Positions 43,626 to 53,453 are shown, counted from the first letter of the stretch. The stretch: 64,000 bases of DNA from Muribaculaceae bacterium (GCA_017396945.1 JAFQKI010000009.1:89760-153759); one strand, 5' to 3'. Numbers and translations: made by a program. Notes: generated by a model not told the origin, from the sequence alone.

Positions 43626-45038
43626 TTAGTATATGATATAAGTCGTGTTTGGAGCAAGGCGACCGCTGATTTGTCCGTTCTTTACGGTAAATGTAGTGTT
43701 ATACACCTTATCGCTGTATGTCCCATCTGGGAGTGTGGTTGTAAGAACACATTTTTGAGCTTTGCCTGAAAAGTTAATCAGCGCGATGCCTTTTGTGCCT
43801 CTGGCAACCTCAACGATTGCGCCGTCGGGATTTGTAAATACTATTTCGGGTTGGTTGCTCATCGCTTTTCTGAAATTGTTGGCGGCAATTACTTCAGGAT
43901 GAAAGAACTCATCATTACCTCGTTCTCCAATTCTGTTGTTCCCCCAATAATTCTCGCGAGTGCTACCGGCGGGACGGCTAAAGAATAGGGGAGTGCCCCA
44001 TTGGCGTGCGGTAAGAAATACCCAACCTGTGCGGATTTGCTCATCGGTCATAGAAGCCGACTCGTGGGCATTGCAATATGTGTCATGAGATTCTACCCAT
44101 GTAACTAATTGCGATGGTGACACGGGATGATGCCATGAAACAAGATCGTCACCTTTATAGCTTTGGGCATTTAACGCGTTGCGCAAAGCGTGTCCGTAGG
44201 CACTGGCTGTTTGGTCGATATACTCGGCATATTCAAGTTCTTTGACATTCTTATCTTGCAAGACTTCTCCGTATATGTATAGGCTGTCGGGCATAAGAAG
44301 CGAAAGACCTTTCACTCCTTCACGTCCGGTAGCGATCTCCCAGAAATTATTGCGAGAAGATTTTGGGTCAAGGGGGTCTGATGGTAAACCAATGTGTTTG
44401 GCGGTATCATATCTGAAACCGCGAGCACCGAGGTTTATCAAGTCATTGACGTATTGTAGATAATAGTATTGAAAATCGGGATTTTCGGTATTGACGTCGG
44501 GTAGCCCTCCCATTTCACCTGTGGTACATTCCATTCGGTCATTCCATTGAGTAATTGGTTTAAACCCATTGGCATGAAATAGATTTTCATGACCACCGAC
44601 AGCATTGTCGAGTGAGGGGAGAACTGCGGAGTGGTCAATGGCGGTGTGATTGGGTAAAACGTCAACAATGATTTTTACATTATATTTATATGCGCTGTCG
44701 CACATTGCTTTGAACTCATCGCGAGAACCGAGTAGATGGTTGCCGACTTTCCAATCGGTGGGCTGATAATAATAGTACCATTTGCCGGTGACGGAATCCC
44801 CCGGTTGGCTAAACAATGCCATGCCACCGTTTTCGCCGACATAACATGTGTTGGCAGGAGAAGTTTGCACATAATCAAATCCGGCTTCGGCTATTTGTTT
44901 CATATTGTCGGCGATAGTGTTGAAAGACCATGACCATGCATGTAGTATCACGTTGTCGCTTGAGGCGGTAGTTGTGGCGTTGGCATATAGGCTATTGCCA
45001 ATTAATAATGCCAAAATGGGTAATGTTTTTATTTTCAT
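43626..45038 (-). CDS. Secreted alpha-amylase (GH13)
   Basis: A 470-residue GH13 enzyme. Starting at 45038 gives a signal peptide (MKIKTLPILALLIGNSLYANA); the longer reading would include the promoter. Catalytic residues are in GARGFRYDTAKHI (nucleophile Asp), IYGEVLQ (acid Glu) and WVESHDTYCN (Asp), with the GH13 region I motif VDVLPNHTA. No lipobox, no SusC/SusD genes nearby, so it is probably a periplasmic or released alpha-glucan hydrolase. It is read from a full consensus promoter that diverges from glutamine synthetase. Confidence 0.92.
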   Translation of the reverse strand: MKIKTLPILALLIGNSLYANATTTASSDNVILHAWSWSFNTIADNMKQIAEAGFDYVQTSPANTCYVGENGGMALFSQPGDSVTGKWYYYYQPTDWKVGNHLLGSRDEFKAMCDSAYKYNVKIIVDVLPNHTAIDHSAVLPSLDNAVGGHENLFHANGFKPITQWNDRMECTTGEMGGLPDVNTENPDFQYYYLQYVNDLINLGARGFRYDTAKHIGLPSDPLDPKSSRNNFWEIATGREGVKGLSLLMPDSLYIYGEVLQDKNVKELEYAEYIDQTASAYGHALRNALNAQSYKGDDLVSWHHPVSPSQLVTWVESHDTYCNAHESASMTDEQIRTGWVFLTARQWGTPLFFSRPAGSTRENYWGNNRIGERGNDEFFHPEVIAANNFRKAMSNQPEIVFTNPDGAIVEVARGTKGIALINFSGKAQKCVLTTTLPDGTYSDKVYNTTFTVKNGQISGRLAPNTTYIIY

Positions 45039-45067
45039 CGGTTTTAAAAAGTAAATTATTAAAACAT

Positions 45068-45098
45068 CAAAGTTAGTTATTATCTTTATTAAATGCAA
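45068..45098 (-). promoter_or_regulatory. Promoter of the alpha-amylase gene
   Basis: Minus strand: TTG (45096-45098), 20-base spacer, TAACTTTG (45068-45075), a complete consensus match. It fixes the amylase start at 45038. Confidence 0.8.
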
Positions 45099-45136
45099 GA
45101 TTATTTGCCGCTGGAGATAATTAATTGAACTGATAT

Positions 45137-45167
45137 TTGAATAAAAACTCTTAAAACCGTAACTTTG
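45137..45167 (+). promoter_or_regulatory. Promoter of glutamine synthetase III
   Basis: TTG at 45137-45139, 20-base spacer, TAACTTTG at 45160-45167, a complete match. ATG follows 34 bases later. Confidence 0.8.
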
Positions 45168-45201
45168 CATAGTTTTTCAAATAATAAAAAAATTGCACGC
45201 T

Positions 45202-47391
45202 ATGTCACAGTTGAGATTTAGAGTAGTAGAAGAAGCATATAACCGCAAAGCTTTATCGGTTGAAATACCGGTTGAGCGTCCACAAGAATACTATGGTAAA
45301 TATGTGTTTAATCGTCAACGTATGCAACAGTATTTGCCCAAAGATATATATGAGGCATTGGTAAATGCGATCGATAATAAGGAAACTCTGTCTCGAGAGG
45401 TGGCTGATAGCGTGGCAGATGGCATGAAGCGGTGGGCTATAGATAATGGCGCACGTCATTATACACATTGGTTCCACCCATTAACCGATGGCACGGCAGA
45501 AAAACATGACGCATTTGTTAACGTTGATGGCAAGGGTGGTGTCGTAGAAGAATTTTCAGGCAAATTGCTCGTTCAACAGGAAGGAGACGCGTCAAGTTTC
45601 CCAAATGGAGGTATCCGTAACACATTTGAGGCGCGCGGATATTCAGTTTGGGATATCTCATCTCCCGCATTTATTCTTGATAAAACGCTTTGTATTCCCA
45701 CAATTTTTATATCATATACCGGAGAATCGCTTGATTATAAAGCACCATTGTTGCGAGCGATAAACAGTGTGGATAAGGCGGCCTCAGATGTGGCGCGTTA
45801 TTTTTACCCGGAGGTAAAACATGTAATCTCATATTTAGGATGGGAACAAGAGTATTTTCTTGTTGATGAGGCTTTATATTCGGCTCGTCCTGATTTGGTG
45901 ATGTCGGGACGCACGTTGATGGGGCATGAGAGCGCAAAAAATCAACAACTTGAAGACCACTATTTTGGCGCAATTCCATCTCGTGTTGAGGCTTTTATGT
46001 TGGATTTGGAAATAGAGTGTCATAAACTTGGCATTCCGGCTAAAACTCGACATAATGAAGTCGCTCCAAATCAATTTGAATTGGCTCCGATATATGAAGA
46101 AACCAATCTTGCCAATGACCATAACTTGTTGCTTATGTCATTGATGTCGGAGGTGGCACGTCGCCATAATTTTAGGGTATTATTACATGAGAAACCATTT
46201 GCCGGTGTTAATGGCTCAGGTAAACATAACAATTGGAGTCTTGGAACTGATACAGGTGTACAACTTTTTGCCCCCGGAAAAACGCCATTGGAAAATTTAA
46301 GATTTATCACATTTGTTGTTAATGTGATGGCTGCAGTGCATAAGCACAATGGATTATTGAAAGCGTCTATAATGTCGGCAACCAACTGTCATCGTCTTGG
46401 AGCGAATGAGGCTCCTCCTGCAATTATATCGATTTTTGCAGGTAAGCAACTTAGTGAGATTTTGGAAAAGTTGGAAAAAAGCAATCATGATGAATTAATT
46501 GATTTGTCAGGGAAAGAAGGTATCTCACTTGGAATGTCCCAAATCCCAGAGGTTATGGTTGACAATACCGACCGTAATCGCACATCACCATTTGCGTTTA
46601 CCGGTAATAGATTTGAGTTTAGAGCAGTTGGCTCATCGGCTAATTGCGCCTCGGCGATGATAGCCTTGAATGCGGCTGTTGCCGAGCAATTATCAGAGTT
46701 TAAAACTACTGTTGATGCTCGTATGGCACAAGGGGATACCATGCAACATGCCATACTTGAAGAGATAAGGTTGTTGATTTCTCGATCTAAAGCTATACAT
46801 TTTGATGGCAATGGATATAGCGAAGAATGGAAAGCTGAAGCCGCGCGCCGAGGTCTTGATTGTGAGACCAATGCCGCTAAAATTTTTGACGCTTATCTAA
46901 AACAATCGTCCATAGATATGTTTCAAAATACAGGCATATTCAATAAAATCGAGCTTGAGGCTCGCAATGAGGTGAAATGGGAAATGTACACCAAAAAAGT
47001 GCAGATTGAAGCTCGTGTGCTTGGCGATCTTGCGATTAATCACATTCTACCAATTGCGACACGCTATCAATCAATACTTATGGATAATGTGTTCAAGTTG
47101 CGTAAATTGTTTGATGAAGAAAAGGGACAAAAGTTTACCGCTCCCGATGTTCAAATGATTGAAGATATTTCGGAGTATATGCTCATTATAAAAGATGAGG
47201 TAAATAAAATGGTTGAAGCTCGTAAAGTTGCCAATCGTATCGACAGCGAACGAGAAAAGGCTATCGCTTATCATGATATGGTTGTGCCGGCAATGGAGAT
47301 TGTTCGAGAATATATCGACAAACTTGAATTGGTTGTGGACAACGAGTTGTGGCCATTACCGAAATATCGAGAATTACTATTTATCAGATAA
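45202..47391 (+). CDS. glnN: Glutamine synthetase type III
   Basis: A 729-residue GSIII, the long form typical of Bacteroidetes. Family segments: WFHPLTDGTAEKHDAF, SYLGWEQEYFLVDE, KTRHNEVAPNQFELAP, GSGKHNNWSLGTDTG and NRTSPFAFTGNRFEFRAVGS. It makes glutamine from glutamate, ammonia and ATP. ATG 45202 is used rather than a TTG three codons earlier because the ATG follows the promoter with normal spacing. Interesting next to the NAD synthetase that may need free ammonia, though the two are not linked. Confidence 0.96.
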   Translation: MSQLRFRVVEEAYNRKALSVEIPVERPQEYYGKYVFNRQRMQQYLPKDIYEALVNAIDNKETLSREVADSVADGMKRWAIDNGARHYTHWFHPLTDGTAEKHDAFVNVDGKGGVVEEFSGKLLVQQEGDASSFPNGGIRNTFEARGYSVWDISSPAFILDKTLCIPTIFISYTGESLDYKAPLLRAINSVDKAASDVARYFYPEVKHVISYLGWEQEYFLVDEALYSARPDLVMSGRTLMGHESAKNQQLEDHYFGAIPSRVEAFMLDLEIECHKLGIPAKTRHNEVAPNQFELAPIYEETNLANDHNLLLMSLMSEVARRHNFRVLLHEKPFAGVNGSGKHNNWSLGTDTGVQLFAPGKTPLENLRFITFVVNVMAAVHKHNGLLKASIMSATNCHRLGANEAPPAIISIFAGKQLSEILEKLEKSNHDELIDLSGKEGISLGMSQIPEVMVDNTDRNRTSPFAFTGNRFEFRAVGSSANCASAMIALNAAVAEQLSEFKTTVDARMAQGDTMQHAILEEIRLLISRSKAIHFDGNGYSEEWKAEAARRGLDCETNAAKIFDAYLKQSSIDMFQNTGIFNKIELEARNEVKWEMYTKKVQIEARVLGDLAINHILPIATRYQSILMDNVFKLRKLFDEEKGQKFTAPDVQMIEDISEYMLIIKDEVNKMVEARKVANRIDSEREKAIAYHDMVVPAMEIVREYIDKLELVVDNELWPLPKYRELLFIR

Positions 47392-47394
47392 TTG

Positions 47395-47952
47395 TTATAC
47401 TATTGTCAGTAGTTGTAACATAAATAGGTCTCTGTTTTTTGCCGGGCCATGAGATGTTTGAGGACAATTAATCCATTTAACATTATGAACCCCAATTGGA
47501 TTTAAAATATAGGGAATCAGATATTGCTCAAAATATGCTTGATAAGCCTCGGTTGGTCCTTGAGAAGTTGTCGCAACAATCGCTCTTGAAATGTTTAATC
47601 CGGCGATCATTTCTCCATTAGGAGAATATGAGAAAGCACCATCTTTTAATAATACCTTATCAAAAAATCCTTTGACAATCGCAGGTAGTCCGCCCCACCA
47701 TATTGGGAAAATGAATATCAATTCATCGGTTTTGTTAAGCGCGTGGGCGTAGTCGGCAACCAATGGGTCGGTTGTCCCTCCTTTGCTGTATAATGCTAAA
47801 TCTTTTGCAGTCAATGCCGGATTGAAATCATCTTCATAAAGATCGATTATGCGATATTGCCGATTTTCTTGGCTTAGTTTCTCGGTGGTGGCTTGAAGAA
47901 GAGCGTGATTGAAACTTTCGTTCCATGGGTGTGCGTATATTATCGTAATCAT
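47395..47952 (-). CDS. NAD(P)H-dependent flavodoxin-fold oxidoreductase (quinone reductase-like)
   Basis: A 185-residue protein of the NQO1/MdaB/KefF family: IIYAHPWNESFNHALLQAT (FMN site), FIFPIWWGGLPAIVKGFFDKV and GAFSYSPNGE. It reduces quinones or electrophiles with NAD(P)H and is probably a stress-response enzyme. Tail to tail with glnN (3 bases apart). A 16-bp perfect palindrome 35 bases upstream of its start suggests control by a dimeric regulator. Confidence 0.88.
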   Translation of the reverse strand: MITIIYAHPWNESFNHALLQATTEKLSQENRQYRIIDLYEDDFNPALTAKDLALYSKGGTTDPLVADYAHALNKTDELIFIFPIWWGGLPAIVKGFFDKVLLKDGAFSYSPNGEMIAGLNISRAIVATTSQGPTEAYQAYFEQYLIPYILNPIGVHNVKWINCPQTSHGPAKNRDLFMLQLLTIV

Positions 47953-47986
47953 AGTGATAAGAACTAAATGGTTATTTACATATTAA

Positions 47987-48002
47987 GATAACAATTGTTA
48001 TC
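47987..48002. promoter_or_regulatory. Perfect 16-bp palindrome, likely operator
   Basis: GATAACAATTGTTATC is a perfect palindrome in the short divergent region between the oxidoreductase (start 47952) and the small lipoprotein gene (start 48103). A half site GATAACAA recurs at about 48040. Size and symmetry fit a TetR, MarR or HxlR-type operator; no regulator gene lies beside it. Confidence 0.6.
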
Positions 48003-48102
48003 CATTAAAGTTTTTTGTGGTTGATTTTGAACTAAAATAGATAACAAGCGTTTTAATCGTTGATGAAAAACAATACTAAACATCAATTTTTAATTAACTA
48101 CT

Positions 48103-48336
48103 ATGAAAAAGGTTTTATTAATGGCAACTGTATTTATATCACTGGTTGCAGTAGCATGTTCTTCTGGCAAAGATGAGCGCAATCATCGAGAACGTCACCA
48201 CAAAAAAGAGTCTTGTCATAAACGAGACAGATGTTGCAAGGATAGTTGTATAGTCGTTGACACCGAGGTTGTTGGTGTCGCTACAAATGGGAAAGACACC
48301 GTTCTTTTCATTGGAGAGGGTGTCGATATTAAGTAA
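48103..48336 (+). CDS. Small His/Cys/Lys-rich lipoprotein
   Basis: A 77-residue predicted lipoprotein: signal peptide with lipobox AVACS (Cys19), then a segment of about 30 residues packed with H, K, R, E and C (RHHKKESCHKRDRCCKDSC) and a short beta-like tail. The His/Cys density suggests metal binding in the periplasm or at the outer membrane. I do not recognise the family. It lies across the palindrome from the oxidoreductase and may share control. Confidence 0.65.
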   Translation: MKKVLLMATVFISLVAVACSSGKDERNHRERHHKKESCHKRDRCCKDSCIVVDTEVVGVATNGKDTVLFIGEGVDIK

Positions 48337-48385
48337 TAACGTTATAAATCAGATGAGGTGGGAGGGAGGACCAGAAATCGTGTGA

Positions 48386-48565
48386 TTATTGAAATTTATT
48401 AAGTTCTTTATTGTATTCAAACCCGGCGGCTTGGAGTTGTCGGGTTATATCTTCTTTGTCGATATTCATGTCATCGCATAATTTTTCAAGCGATGGGTAC
48501 TCATCACGTAACTTTGTGTTGATGTAACTGAATAAAATAAAAGGGTCTTTTGGTAAATTTTCCAT
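48386..48565 (-). CDS. DUF4250-domain protein
   Basis: A 59-residue protein matching DUF4250: MENLPKDPFILFSYINTKLR followed by a helix-turn-helix-like CDDMNIDKEDITRQLQAAGF and EYNKELNKF. The start is the internal Met at 48565; the longer reading would begin in intergenic DNA. The family is widespread in gut anaerobes and has no assigned role. Confidence 0.82.
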   Translation of the reverse strand: MENLPKDPFILFSYINTKLRDEYPSLEKLCDDMNIDKEDITRQLQAAGFEYNKELNKFQ

Positions 48566-48625
48566 TGTCGAATTTTTGAGTGCAAAATTACAATAATAAC
48601 ATTTGCTGTGCAATAGGTCGCGATT

Positions 48626-48655
48626 TTGGGGTTTAATCTAAATAGTGTAACTTTG
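48626..48655 (+). promoter_or_regulatory. Promoter of purN, abutting its start codon
   Basis: TTG at 48626-48628, 19-base spacer and TAACTTTG at 48648-48655. The ATG is at 48660, only 4 bases after the -7 element, so the mRNA is expected to be leaderless or nearly so. Confidence 0.75.
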
Positions 48656-48659
48656 CAAT

Positions 48660-49223
48660 ATGAAAAGAATTGCGATATTTGCATCGGGAGATGGATCAAA
48701 TGCAGAAGCGATAGCTCGTTATTTTGCAAGCAGTGATAAAATTTGTGTAAAGTGTGTTTTGTCAAACCGACAAAATGCTCGAGTACATGATCGCATGTCG
48801 GCTATAGGAATTTCATCAATTACATTTTCGAAAGCATCATGGCAGTCTGCAACTGAAATAGTTGAGTATTTAGACCAAGAACAGATTGATTTGATTGTGC
48901 TTGCCGGCTTTATGAGCAAAATAGAACCGCCGATAATATCAGCATATAATGGCAGAATTATAAATATACATCCGTCGTTATTGCCACGTCATGGCGGACC
49001 CGGAATGTGGGGTAGGCATGTTCATGAAGCGGTAATCTCAAGTGGGGATAGCCAAAGCGGTATTACAATCCACTATGTGACCGAAGAAATCGATGGCGGT
49101 GAAATTATTTTTCAGGCATCGTGTGATGTAGCTTCAGATGACACTCCGGAAACACTTGCCGAAAAAATACATGAGTTAGAGCATCGATATTTCCCTAAAG
49201 TTATAGAACATTTGTTGCAATGA
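48660..49223 (+). CDS. purN: Phosphoribosylglycinamide formyltransferase
   Basis: A 187-residue GAR transformylase of normal length. It starts RIAIFASGDGSNAEAIARYF, carries the catalytic Asn-His in IINIHPSLLP and the Asp in EEIDGGEIIF. It adds the third-step formyl group in purine synthesis using 10-formyl-tetrahydrofolate. Its stop overlaps the next gene in an ATGA junction. Confidence 0.95.
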   Translation: MKRIAIFASGDGSNAEAIARYFASSDKICVKCVLSNRQNARVHDRMSAIGISSITFSKASWQSATEIVEYLDQEQIDLIVLAGFMSKIEPPIISAYNGRIINIHPSLLPRHGGPGMWGRHVHEAVISSGDSQSGITIHYVTEEIDGGEIIFQASCDVASDDTPETLAEKIHELEHRYFPKVIEHLLQ

Positions 49224-49735
49224 CCACAATTGAAACAGATGCATATCGTTGCTCGGCGGGGAAATATATGAGAATGCTTGCCGGAATTTGGCTATGGCGT
49301 TGGTGGTGGGCATTGATGTTGCCATTGTGTGTGTTGTTTTATTTGGCAGGGGCAGTTAATGTCGCATGGGCTTATGTTGCATTAATGTTGATATTTATTG
49401 TGTTTCCGACGTTAGTAATGTTTATGTTTCTGACACAAGTCACAACTCCCGATGCAATTGTAGCGACTCAGCTTAAAACACTGTCACTTAATGATAAAGG
49501 AATATGTGTGAACTTTTTGAAAGTGGACACAGAAGAGAACTCATTACAGATATATAAGAGTATCTGCTTTGAATGGTCAGAGTTTGGTCGTTTTGAGCAA
49601 TCGGGAGGAGGGATAACGTTATATAAAAAAAACAATCGATACAGATTGCTATATATTCCGTATTCCGCAATTTCAGGTAAGGAAAAATCGAAAGAATTGA
49701 TTTTGCTTTTGGATGCTAAGTTGGCAAGATGTTAG
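49220..49735 (+). CDS. Membrane protein with YcxB-like C-terminal domain
   Basis: A 171-residue protein with two hydrophobic segments (about 22-45 and 48-72, Trp-rich start LWRWWWALMLP) and a soluble C-terminal beta-rich domain (about 85-165; SEFGRFEQSGGGITLYKKNN) of the YcxB-like/PH-like type. Function unknown. Coupled to purN by a 4-base overlap and ends overlapping the convergent Omp85-family gene by 4 bases. Confidence 0.7.
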   Translation: MTTIETDAYRCSAGKYMRMLAGIWLWRWWWALMLPLCVLFYLAGAVNVAWAYVALMLIFIVFPTLVMFMFLTQVTTPDAIVATQLKTLSLNDKGICVNFLKVDTEENSLQIYKSICFEWSEFGRFEQSGGGITLYKKNNRYRLLYIPYSAISGKEKSKELILLLDAKLARC

Positions 49736-50973
49736 AACGCTTCACCGATGGCAAATAATATGCCGGAGGTTCCTTGCCCAAATCCATAGTCAACGCGGAC
49801 GTTTACATTGTGTTTAAACTCATATCTTAGACCAATCCCAAAATTATGCAACCATTCAGGTTCATGCTCATGGTATTTAAAATCTTTTAAAGACGAGAAA
49901 ATAGTTGCAGCTCCACCCCATACAGCGATGCCAAATCGTTGCCAAATGTTTTGACGTAGTTCTATTTGTGTCGCAATTTGGCTGTTGTCAATTGTTGATC
50001 CCATATAATATCCACGCATTCTAATGCCATCAGACGCTAACATCTCTCGCATAGTCCACGGTGTATTGGAACTATTAATTTTCGCATACAAATCAAGTGC
50101 GATTATTCCGCCTTTCCACGCCCTAAAATATCCATTTCCAATAAATGTGTGGCTGTGGAATGTTGATGGCGCATTCCCAAGGAATTGAGGGAATATCATT
50201 GGTTTGTATGCTAAATGGATACCTTTGGTGGGTGTGATTAAATTATCTCGAGTATCATACTCAAAAGACAATCCTAAACCGGTGACATAATACTGTGACC
50301 GCTCTCCAAGTAAGTATTCCGGATTTAATACGTTGCGTGCGTCGGTATAGTCGGCGTGTAGTTGAAGCCCGGTAAAAAAGTTGTGAGTTATGCGATAAAC
50401 ATATTCAGCTTGTAAATCTATTTGGCGACGATCATATTTTGATTTTTGATTTCGTGCAGTTTCTTCTGCGGTTATTCCCCAAAAATCAAGGCGTTTGCGA
50501 TATATCTCAAGTTTGTATGAGAGACGAGAGCGGTTATCGGTAAATAGATTGTTCCCTTTGAATGTCAACACAAAAAAAACATTAAGGGACGCATTGAATG
50601 AGGCATACACGTCAGAGGGTTGCATTATTGAGTCTGTTCGATCAATTCTGTATAGTCCGGTTGCCATTGCTCCTATTCCGAAGCTTGCCTCACGAGTGTA
50701 GGATGGGATTGCGCCAAAACTAAGGTCTATCGCTTTTTCGTGTGTGCGGTCCACGTTTCCTCTCAATAATGAGTTTACATAGTTTTCAGCCCAATCAGGT
50801 AGCCAGCCAAAAATGTTACTTGAATCAGACTCAATCTTAGGTGTCGATAATGGAATTGTTGCATCAATAACATTACAAGTATCGGTAGGACTTGTTATTT
50901 CCTCATGCTCGAGAGCATTGGCATAAACAAATCCTACAATAACTTTAAAAATCAGAAGACAACTCCGTTTCAT
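49732..50973 (-). CDS. BamA/TamA-family (Omp85) outer-membrane protein, short form
   Basis: A 413-residue secreted protein with a weak signal peptide (about 1-20, KRSCLLIFKVIVGFVYANA) and a C-terminal Omp85 beta-barrel (about 60-413): YDTRDNLITPTKGIHLAYKP, ASDGIRMRGYYMG and a terminal aromatic residue in FAIGEAF. No POTRA domains precede it, so it is the small surface-antigen type rather than BamA itself. It lies 19 bases after ftsH and is probably its co-transcribed neighbour. Confidence 0.82.
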   Translation of the reverse strand: MKRSCLLIFKVIVGFVYANALEHEEITSPTDTCNVIDATIPLSTPKIESDSSNIFGWLPDWAENYVNSLLRGNVDRTHEKAIDLSFGAIPSYTREASFGIGAMATGLYRIDRTDSIMQPSDVYASFNASLNVFFVLTFKGNNLFTDNRSRLSYKLEIYRKRLDFWGITAEETARNQKSKYDRRQIDLQAEYVYRITHNFFTGLQLHADYTDARNVLNPEYLLGERSQYYVTGLGLSFEYDTRDNLITPTKGIHLAYKPMIFPQFLGNAPSTFHSHTFIGNGYFRAWKGGIIALDLYAKINSSNTPWTMREMLASDGIRMRGYYMGSTIDNSQIATQIELRQNIWQRFGIAVWGGAATIFSSLKDFKYHEHEPEWLHNFGIGLRYEFKHNVNVRVDYGFGQGTSGILFAIGEAF

Positions 50974-50992
50974 ATTGAAAATGTTGGTTGCT

Positions 50993-52951
50993 CTATTCTG
51001 GCAATGGAGGCATATTGGCGGGGGGGAGTTCTGATTGAGTTTTCTCAGCTTCTTTTGCCGCTAAAATTTCATCGGTGCGAGATGTCCACTTGCGTTTGCC
51101 AAAAATCTTTTCGACATCTTCAGTGAAGATAACTTCACGAGTAATAAGAAGTTCGGCAAGCTCTTTGTGTCCTGCTGCGTATTGGCGCAATAAGTCTTTT
51201 GCTCGTTCATATTGTTCACTGATGATTAAAGAAACCTCCTCGTCAATAAGTTTAGCGCGCTCTTCGCTATAAGGCTTTGTAAAACCATAGCTTTGCCCGG
51301 TAGAGTCATAGTAGCTGATGTTGGGTAAGCGAGAACTCATGCCATAATATACTACCATGGCGTATGCTTGTTTTGTGACACGTTCCAAATCATTCGCGGC
51401 TCCGGTAGAAATGTGTCCCAAGAACAATTCTTCAGCCGCACGACCGCCCAATGTTGAGCATATTTCATCGAGTATCGCTTGCACGGTAGTTATTTGTCGC
51501 TCTTCGGGTAGATACCATGCAGCGCCTAACGCTTTGCCTCGTGGGACTATTGTAACTTTAATCAGTGGATTGGCATATTGTAAATGCCATGAGGTTACAG
51601 CATGACCGGCCTCATGGATTGCGATAGAGCGTTTTTCTTCATCGGTGGTAATTTTTGACTTCTTTTCTAATCCACCAATAATGCGGTCAACCGCATCAAT
51701 GAAATCTTGACGTTCAACCGAGTCTTTTTTATGACGAGCGGCGATGAGAGCTGCTTCGTTACACACATTGGCAATATCGGCACCTGAGAAGCCGGGAGTT
51801 TGTCGTGCCAACAGCTCAACATCTACGTCGTTTGACATCTTGATGTTTTTGAGATGAACGTTAAAAATTGCGATGCGATCGTTAAGGTCGGGTAGTTCTA
51901 CGTATATCTGACGGTCAAATCGACCGGCTCGCAATAATGCTTTGTCGAGAATGTCGGCACGGTTAGTCGCGGCCAAGATAATCACACCACTATTTGATCC
52001 AAAACCGTCCATCTCAGTAAGCAACTGGTTAAGCGTGTTTTCTCGCTCGTCGTTGGCTCCCATGTTTGGGTTTTTACCACGTGCGCGACCTACAGCATCA
52101 ATTTCGTCAATAAATACAATACAAGGGGATTTTTCTTTGGCTTGTCGGAATAGGTCTCGAACTCGTGATGCACCAACTCCAACAAACATTTCAACAAAGT
52201 CAGATCCTGACATGGAGAAGAATGGTACATTGGCTTCTCCTGCGACAGCTTTGGCAAGCAATGTTTTTCCTGTTCCCGGAGGACCTACAAGTAATGCACC
52301 TTTTGGAATTTTACCGCCAAGCTCGGTGTATCGTTGGGGATTTTTAAGAAATTCCACGATTTCTTCTATTTCGGTTTTCGCTTCAGACAATCCTGCCACA
52401 TCTTGGAATGTAACTTTAATGGCATTGTCTTTATCAAAGATCTGAGCCTTTGATTTGCCTACATTAAATATGCCTCCTGAACCTCCGGATGCACCTCCTG
52501 ACATGCGACGCATCATGAAAATCCAAAAACCGATAAGAAGTAAAATCGGACCAATTGACCACAAAATAGACCCCCAACCGCTATCGTTGTTAGGGGCGAC
52601 AATTCCATTGTATTTGCCTTCGTCTTTCCATTTCTGAACTATTTGGTCAAAATTCCGACTTACTTCGGTTTCTATAAGGGCCTCTACATCTTTGCTGTAG
52701 TTCTTGCCAAATAGAGCTTCTCCAAGACTGTCGGTTACTGCGCCTGTCGCAATTCCTTTGTTCTCATAGATGATTATTTTTTTGATGCCACCATTTTGGA
52801 CATATTGTTCAAACTCATTGAAACTAACTTCTTTTGTCATGGAATTGTTATCGAGATAATACATTCCAATCAAGAAAATGAGTATTATTGCATACATCCA
52901 GTAAAAACTGAATTTAATTGTCTTTTTCGGTTTCTTGTTGTTGGGTTGCAT
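50993..52951 (-). CDS. ftsH: ATP-dependent zinc metalloprotease FtsH
   Basis: A 652-residue membrane AAA protease. Two membrane segments (about 12-32 and 128-147) flank a periplasmic domain; then the AAA module with Walker [14 protein letters not shown], Walker [12 protein letters not shown] and SRH, and the zinc motif HEAGH. A GSGG-rich linker precedes the AAA domain. It degrades misfolded and regulatory membrane proteins. The order rsfS-ftsH is common in Bacteroidales; 15 bases separate the two. Confidence 0.96.
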   Translation of the reverse strand: MQPNNKKPKKTIKFSFYWMYAIILIFLIGMYYLDNNSMTKEVSFNEFEQYVQNGGIKKIIIYENKGIATGAVTDSLGEALFGKNYSKDVEALIETEVSRNFDQIVQKWKDEGKYNGIVAPNNDSGWGSILWSIGPILLLIGFWIFMMRRMSGGASGGSGGIFNVGKSKAQIFDKDNAIKVTFQDVAGLSEAKTEIEEIVEFLKNPQRYTELGGKIPKGALLVGPPGTGKTLLAKAVAGEANVPFFSMSGSDFVEMFVGVGASRVRDLFRQAKEKSPCIVFIDEIDAVGRARGKNPNMGANDERENTLNQLLTEMDGFGSNSGVIILAATNRADILDKALLRAGRFDRQIYVELPDLNDRIAIFNVHLKNIKMSNDVDVELLARQTPGFSGADIANVCNEAALIAARHKKDSVERQDFIDAVDRIIGGLEKKSKITTDEEKRSIAIHEAGHAVTSWHLQYANPLIKVTIVPRGKALGAAWYLPEERQITTVQAILDEICSTLGGRAAEELFLGHISTGAANDLERVTKQAYAMVVYYGMSSRLPNISYYDSTGQSYGFTKPYSEERAKLIDEEVSLIISEQYERAKDLLRQYAAGHKELAELLITREVIFTEDVEKIFGKRKWTSRTDEILAAKEAEKTQSELPPANMPPLPE

Positions 52952-52966
52952 AATGTATTAATGGTG

Positions 52967-53326
52967 TTAATCTAAATCGGGTATTTCTGTAATAGCTGCG
53001 TCGCTCCAAAGTTCTTCAAGATTATAATATGAGCGTATTTCGGGTTGAAACACATGAACAAGTATATTGCCATAGTCAATGACTATCCATTGGGCATTCT
53101 GATATCCATCGTAATTATATGGTTTAATTCCTGCGTTTTTATGTAGGTATTCTCTAACACTGTCGGCGATAGCGCTAACTTGCATGTTTGAGGAACCTTC
53201 ACATATAATAAATTTTTCGGTAGCTGCTGCTTCAATATGGCTTAAGTCAACAATAGTGATTTTGTGTCCTTTCCTATCCTGGATGCCTTCAGTGATAAGC
53301 TTTACAATGTTATTTGAATTTGTCAT
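52967..53326 (-). CDS. rsfS: Ribosomal silencing factor RsfS
   Basis: A 119-residue RsfS/iojap protein: KITIVDLSHIEAAATEKFIICEG, then YDGYQNAQWIVIDYGNILVHVF. It binds large-subunit protein uL14 and blocks subunit joining in starvation. It heads the rsfS-ftsH-omp85 unit. A TAATTTTG-type element is on the minus strand at 53356-53363. Confidence 0.94.
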   Translation of the reverse strand: MTNSNNIVKLITEGIQDRKGHKITIVDLSHIEAAATEKFIICEGSSNMQVSAIADSVREYLHKNAGIKPYNYDGYQNAQWIVIDYGNILVHVFQPEIRSYYNLEELWSDAAITEIPDLD

Positions 53327-53453
53327 TAATATAAAGTGGTTTAATTTTTAACGTGCAAAATTAGTGAAAATTTTTATGAGATTTTCAGTTGTCAATAACT
53401 ATCTATACTTTTAGAACAAATAATGTGCCAAAAAGGTTATTGCTCGATTAGTA

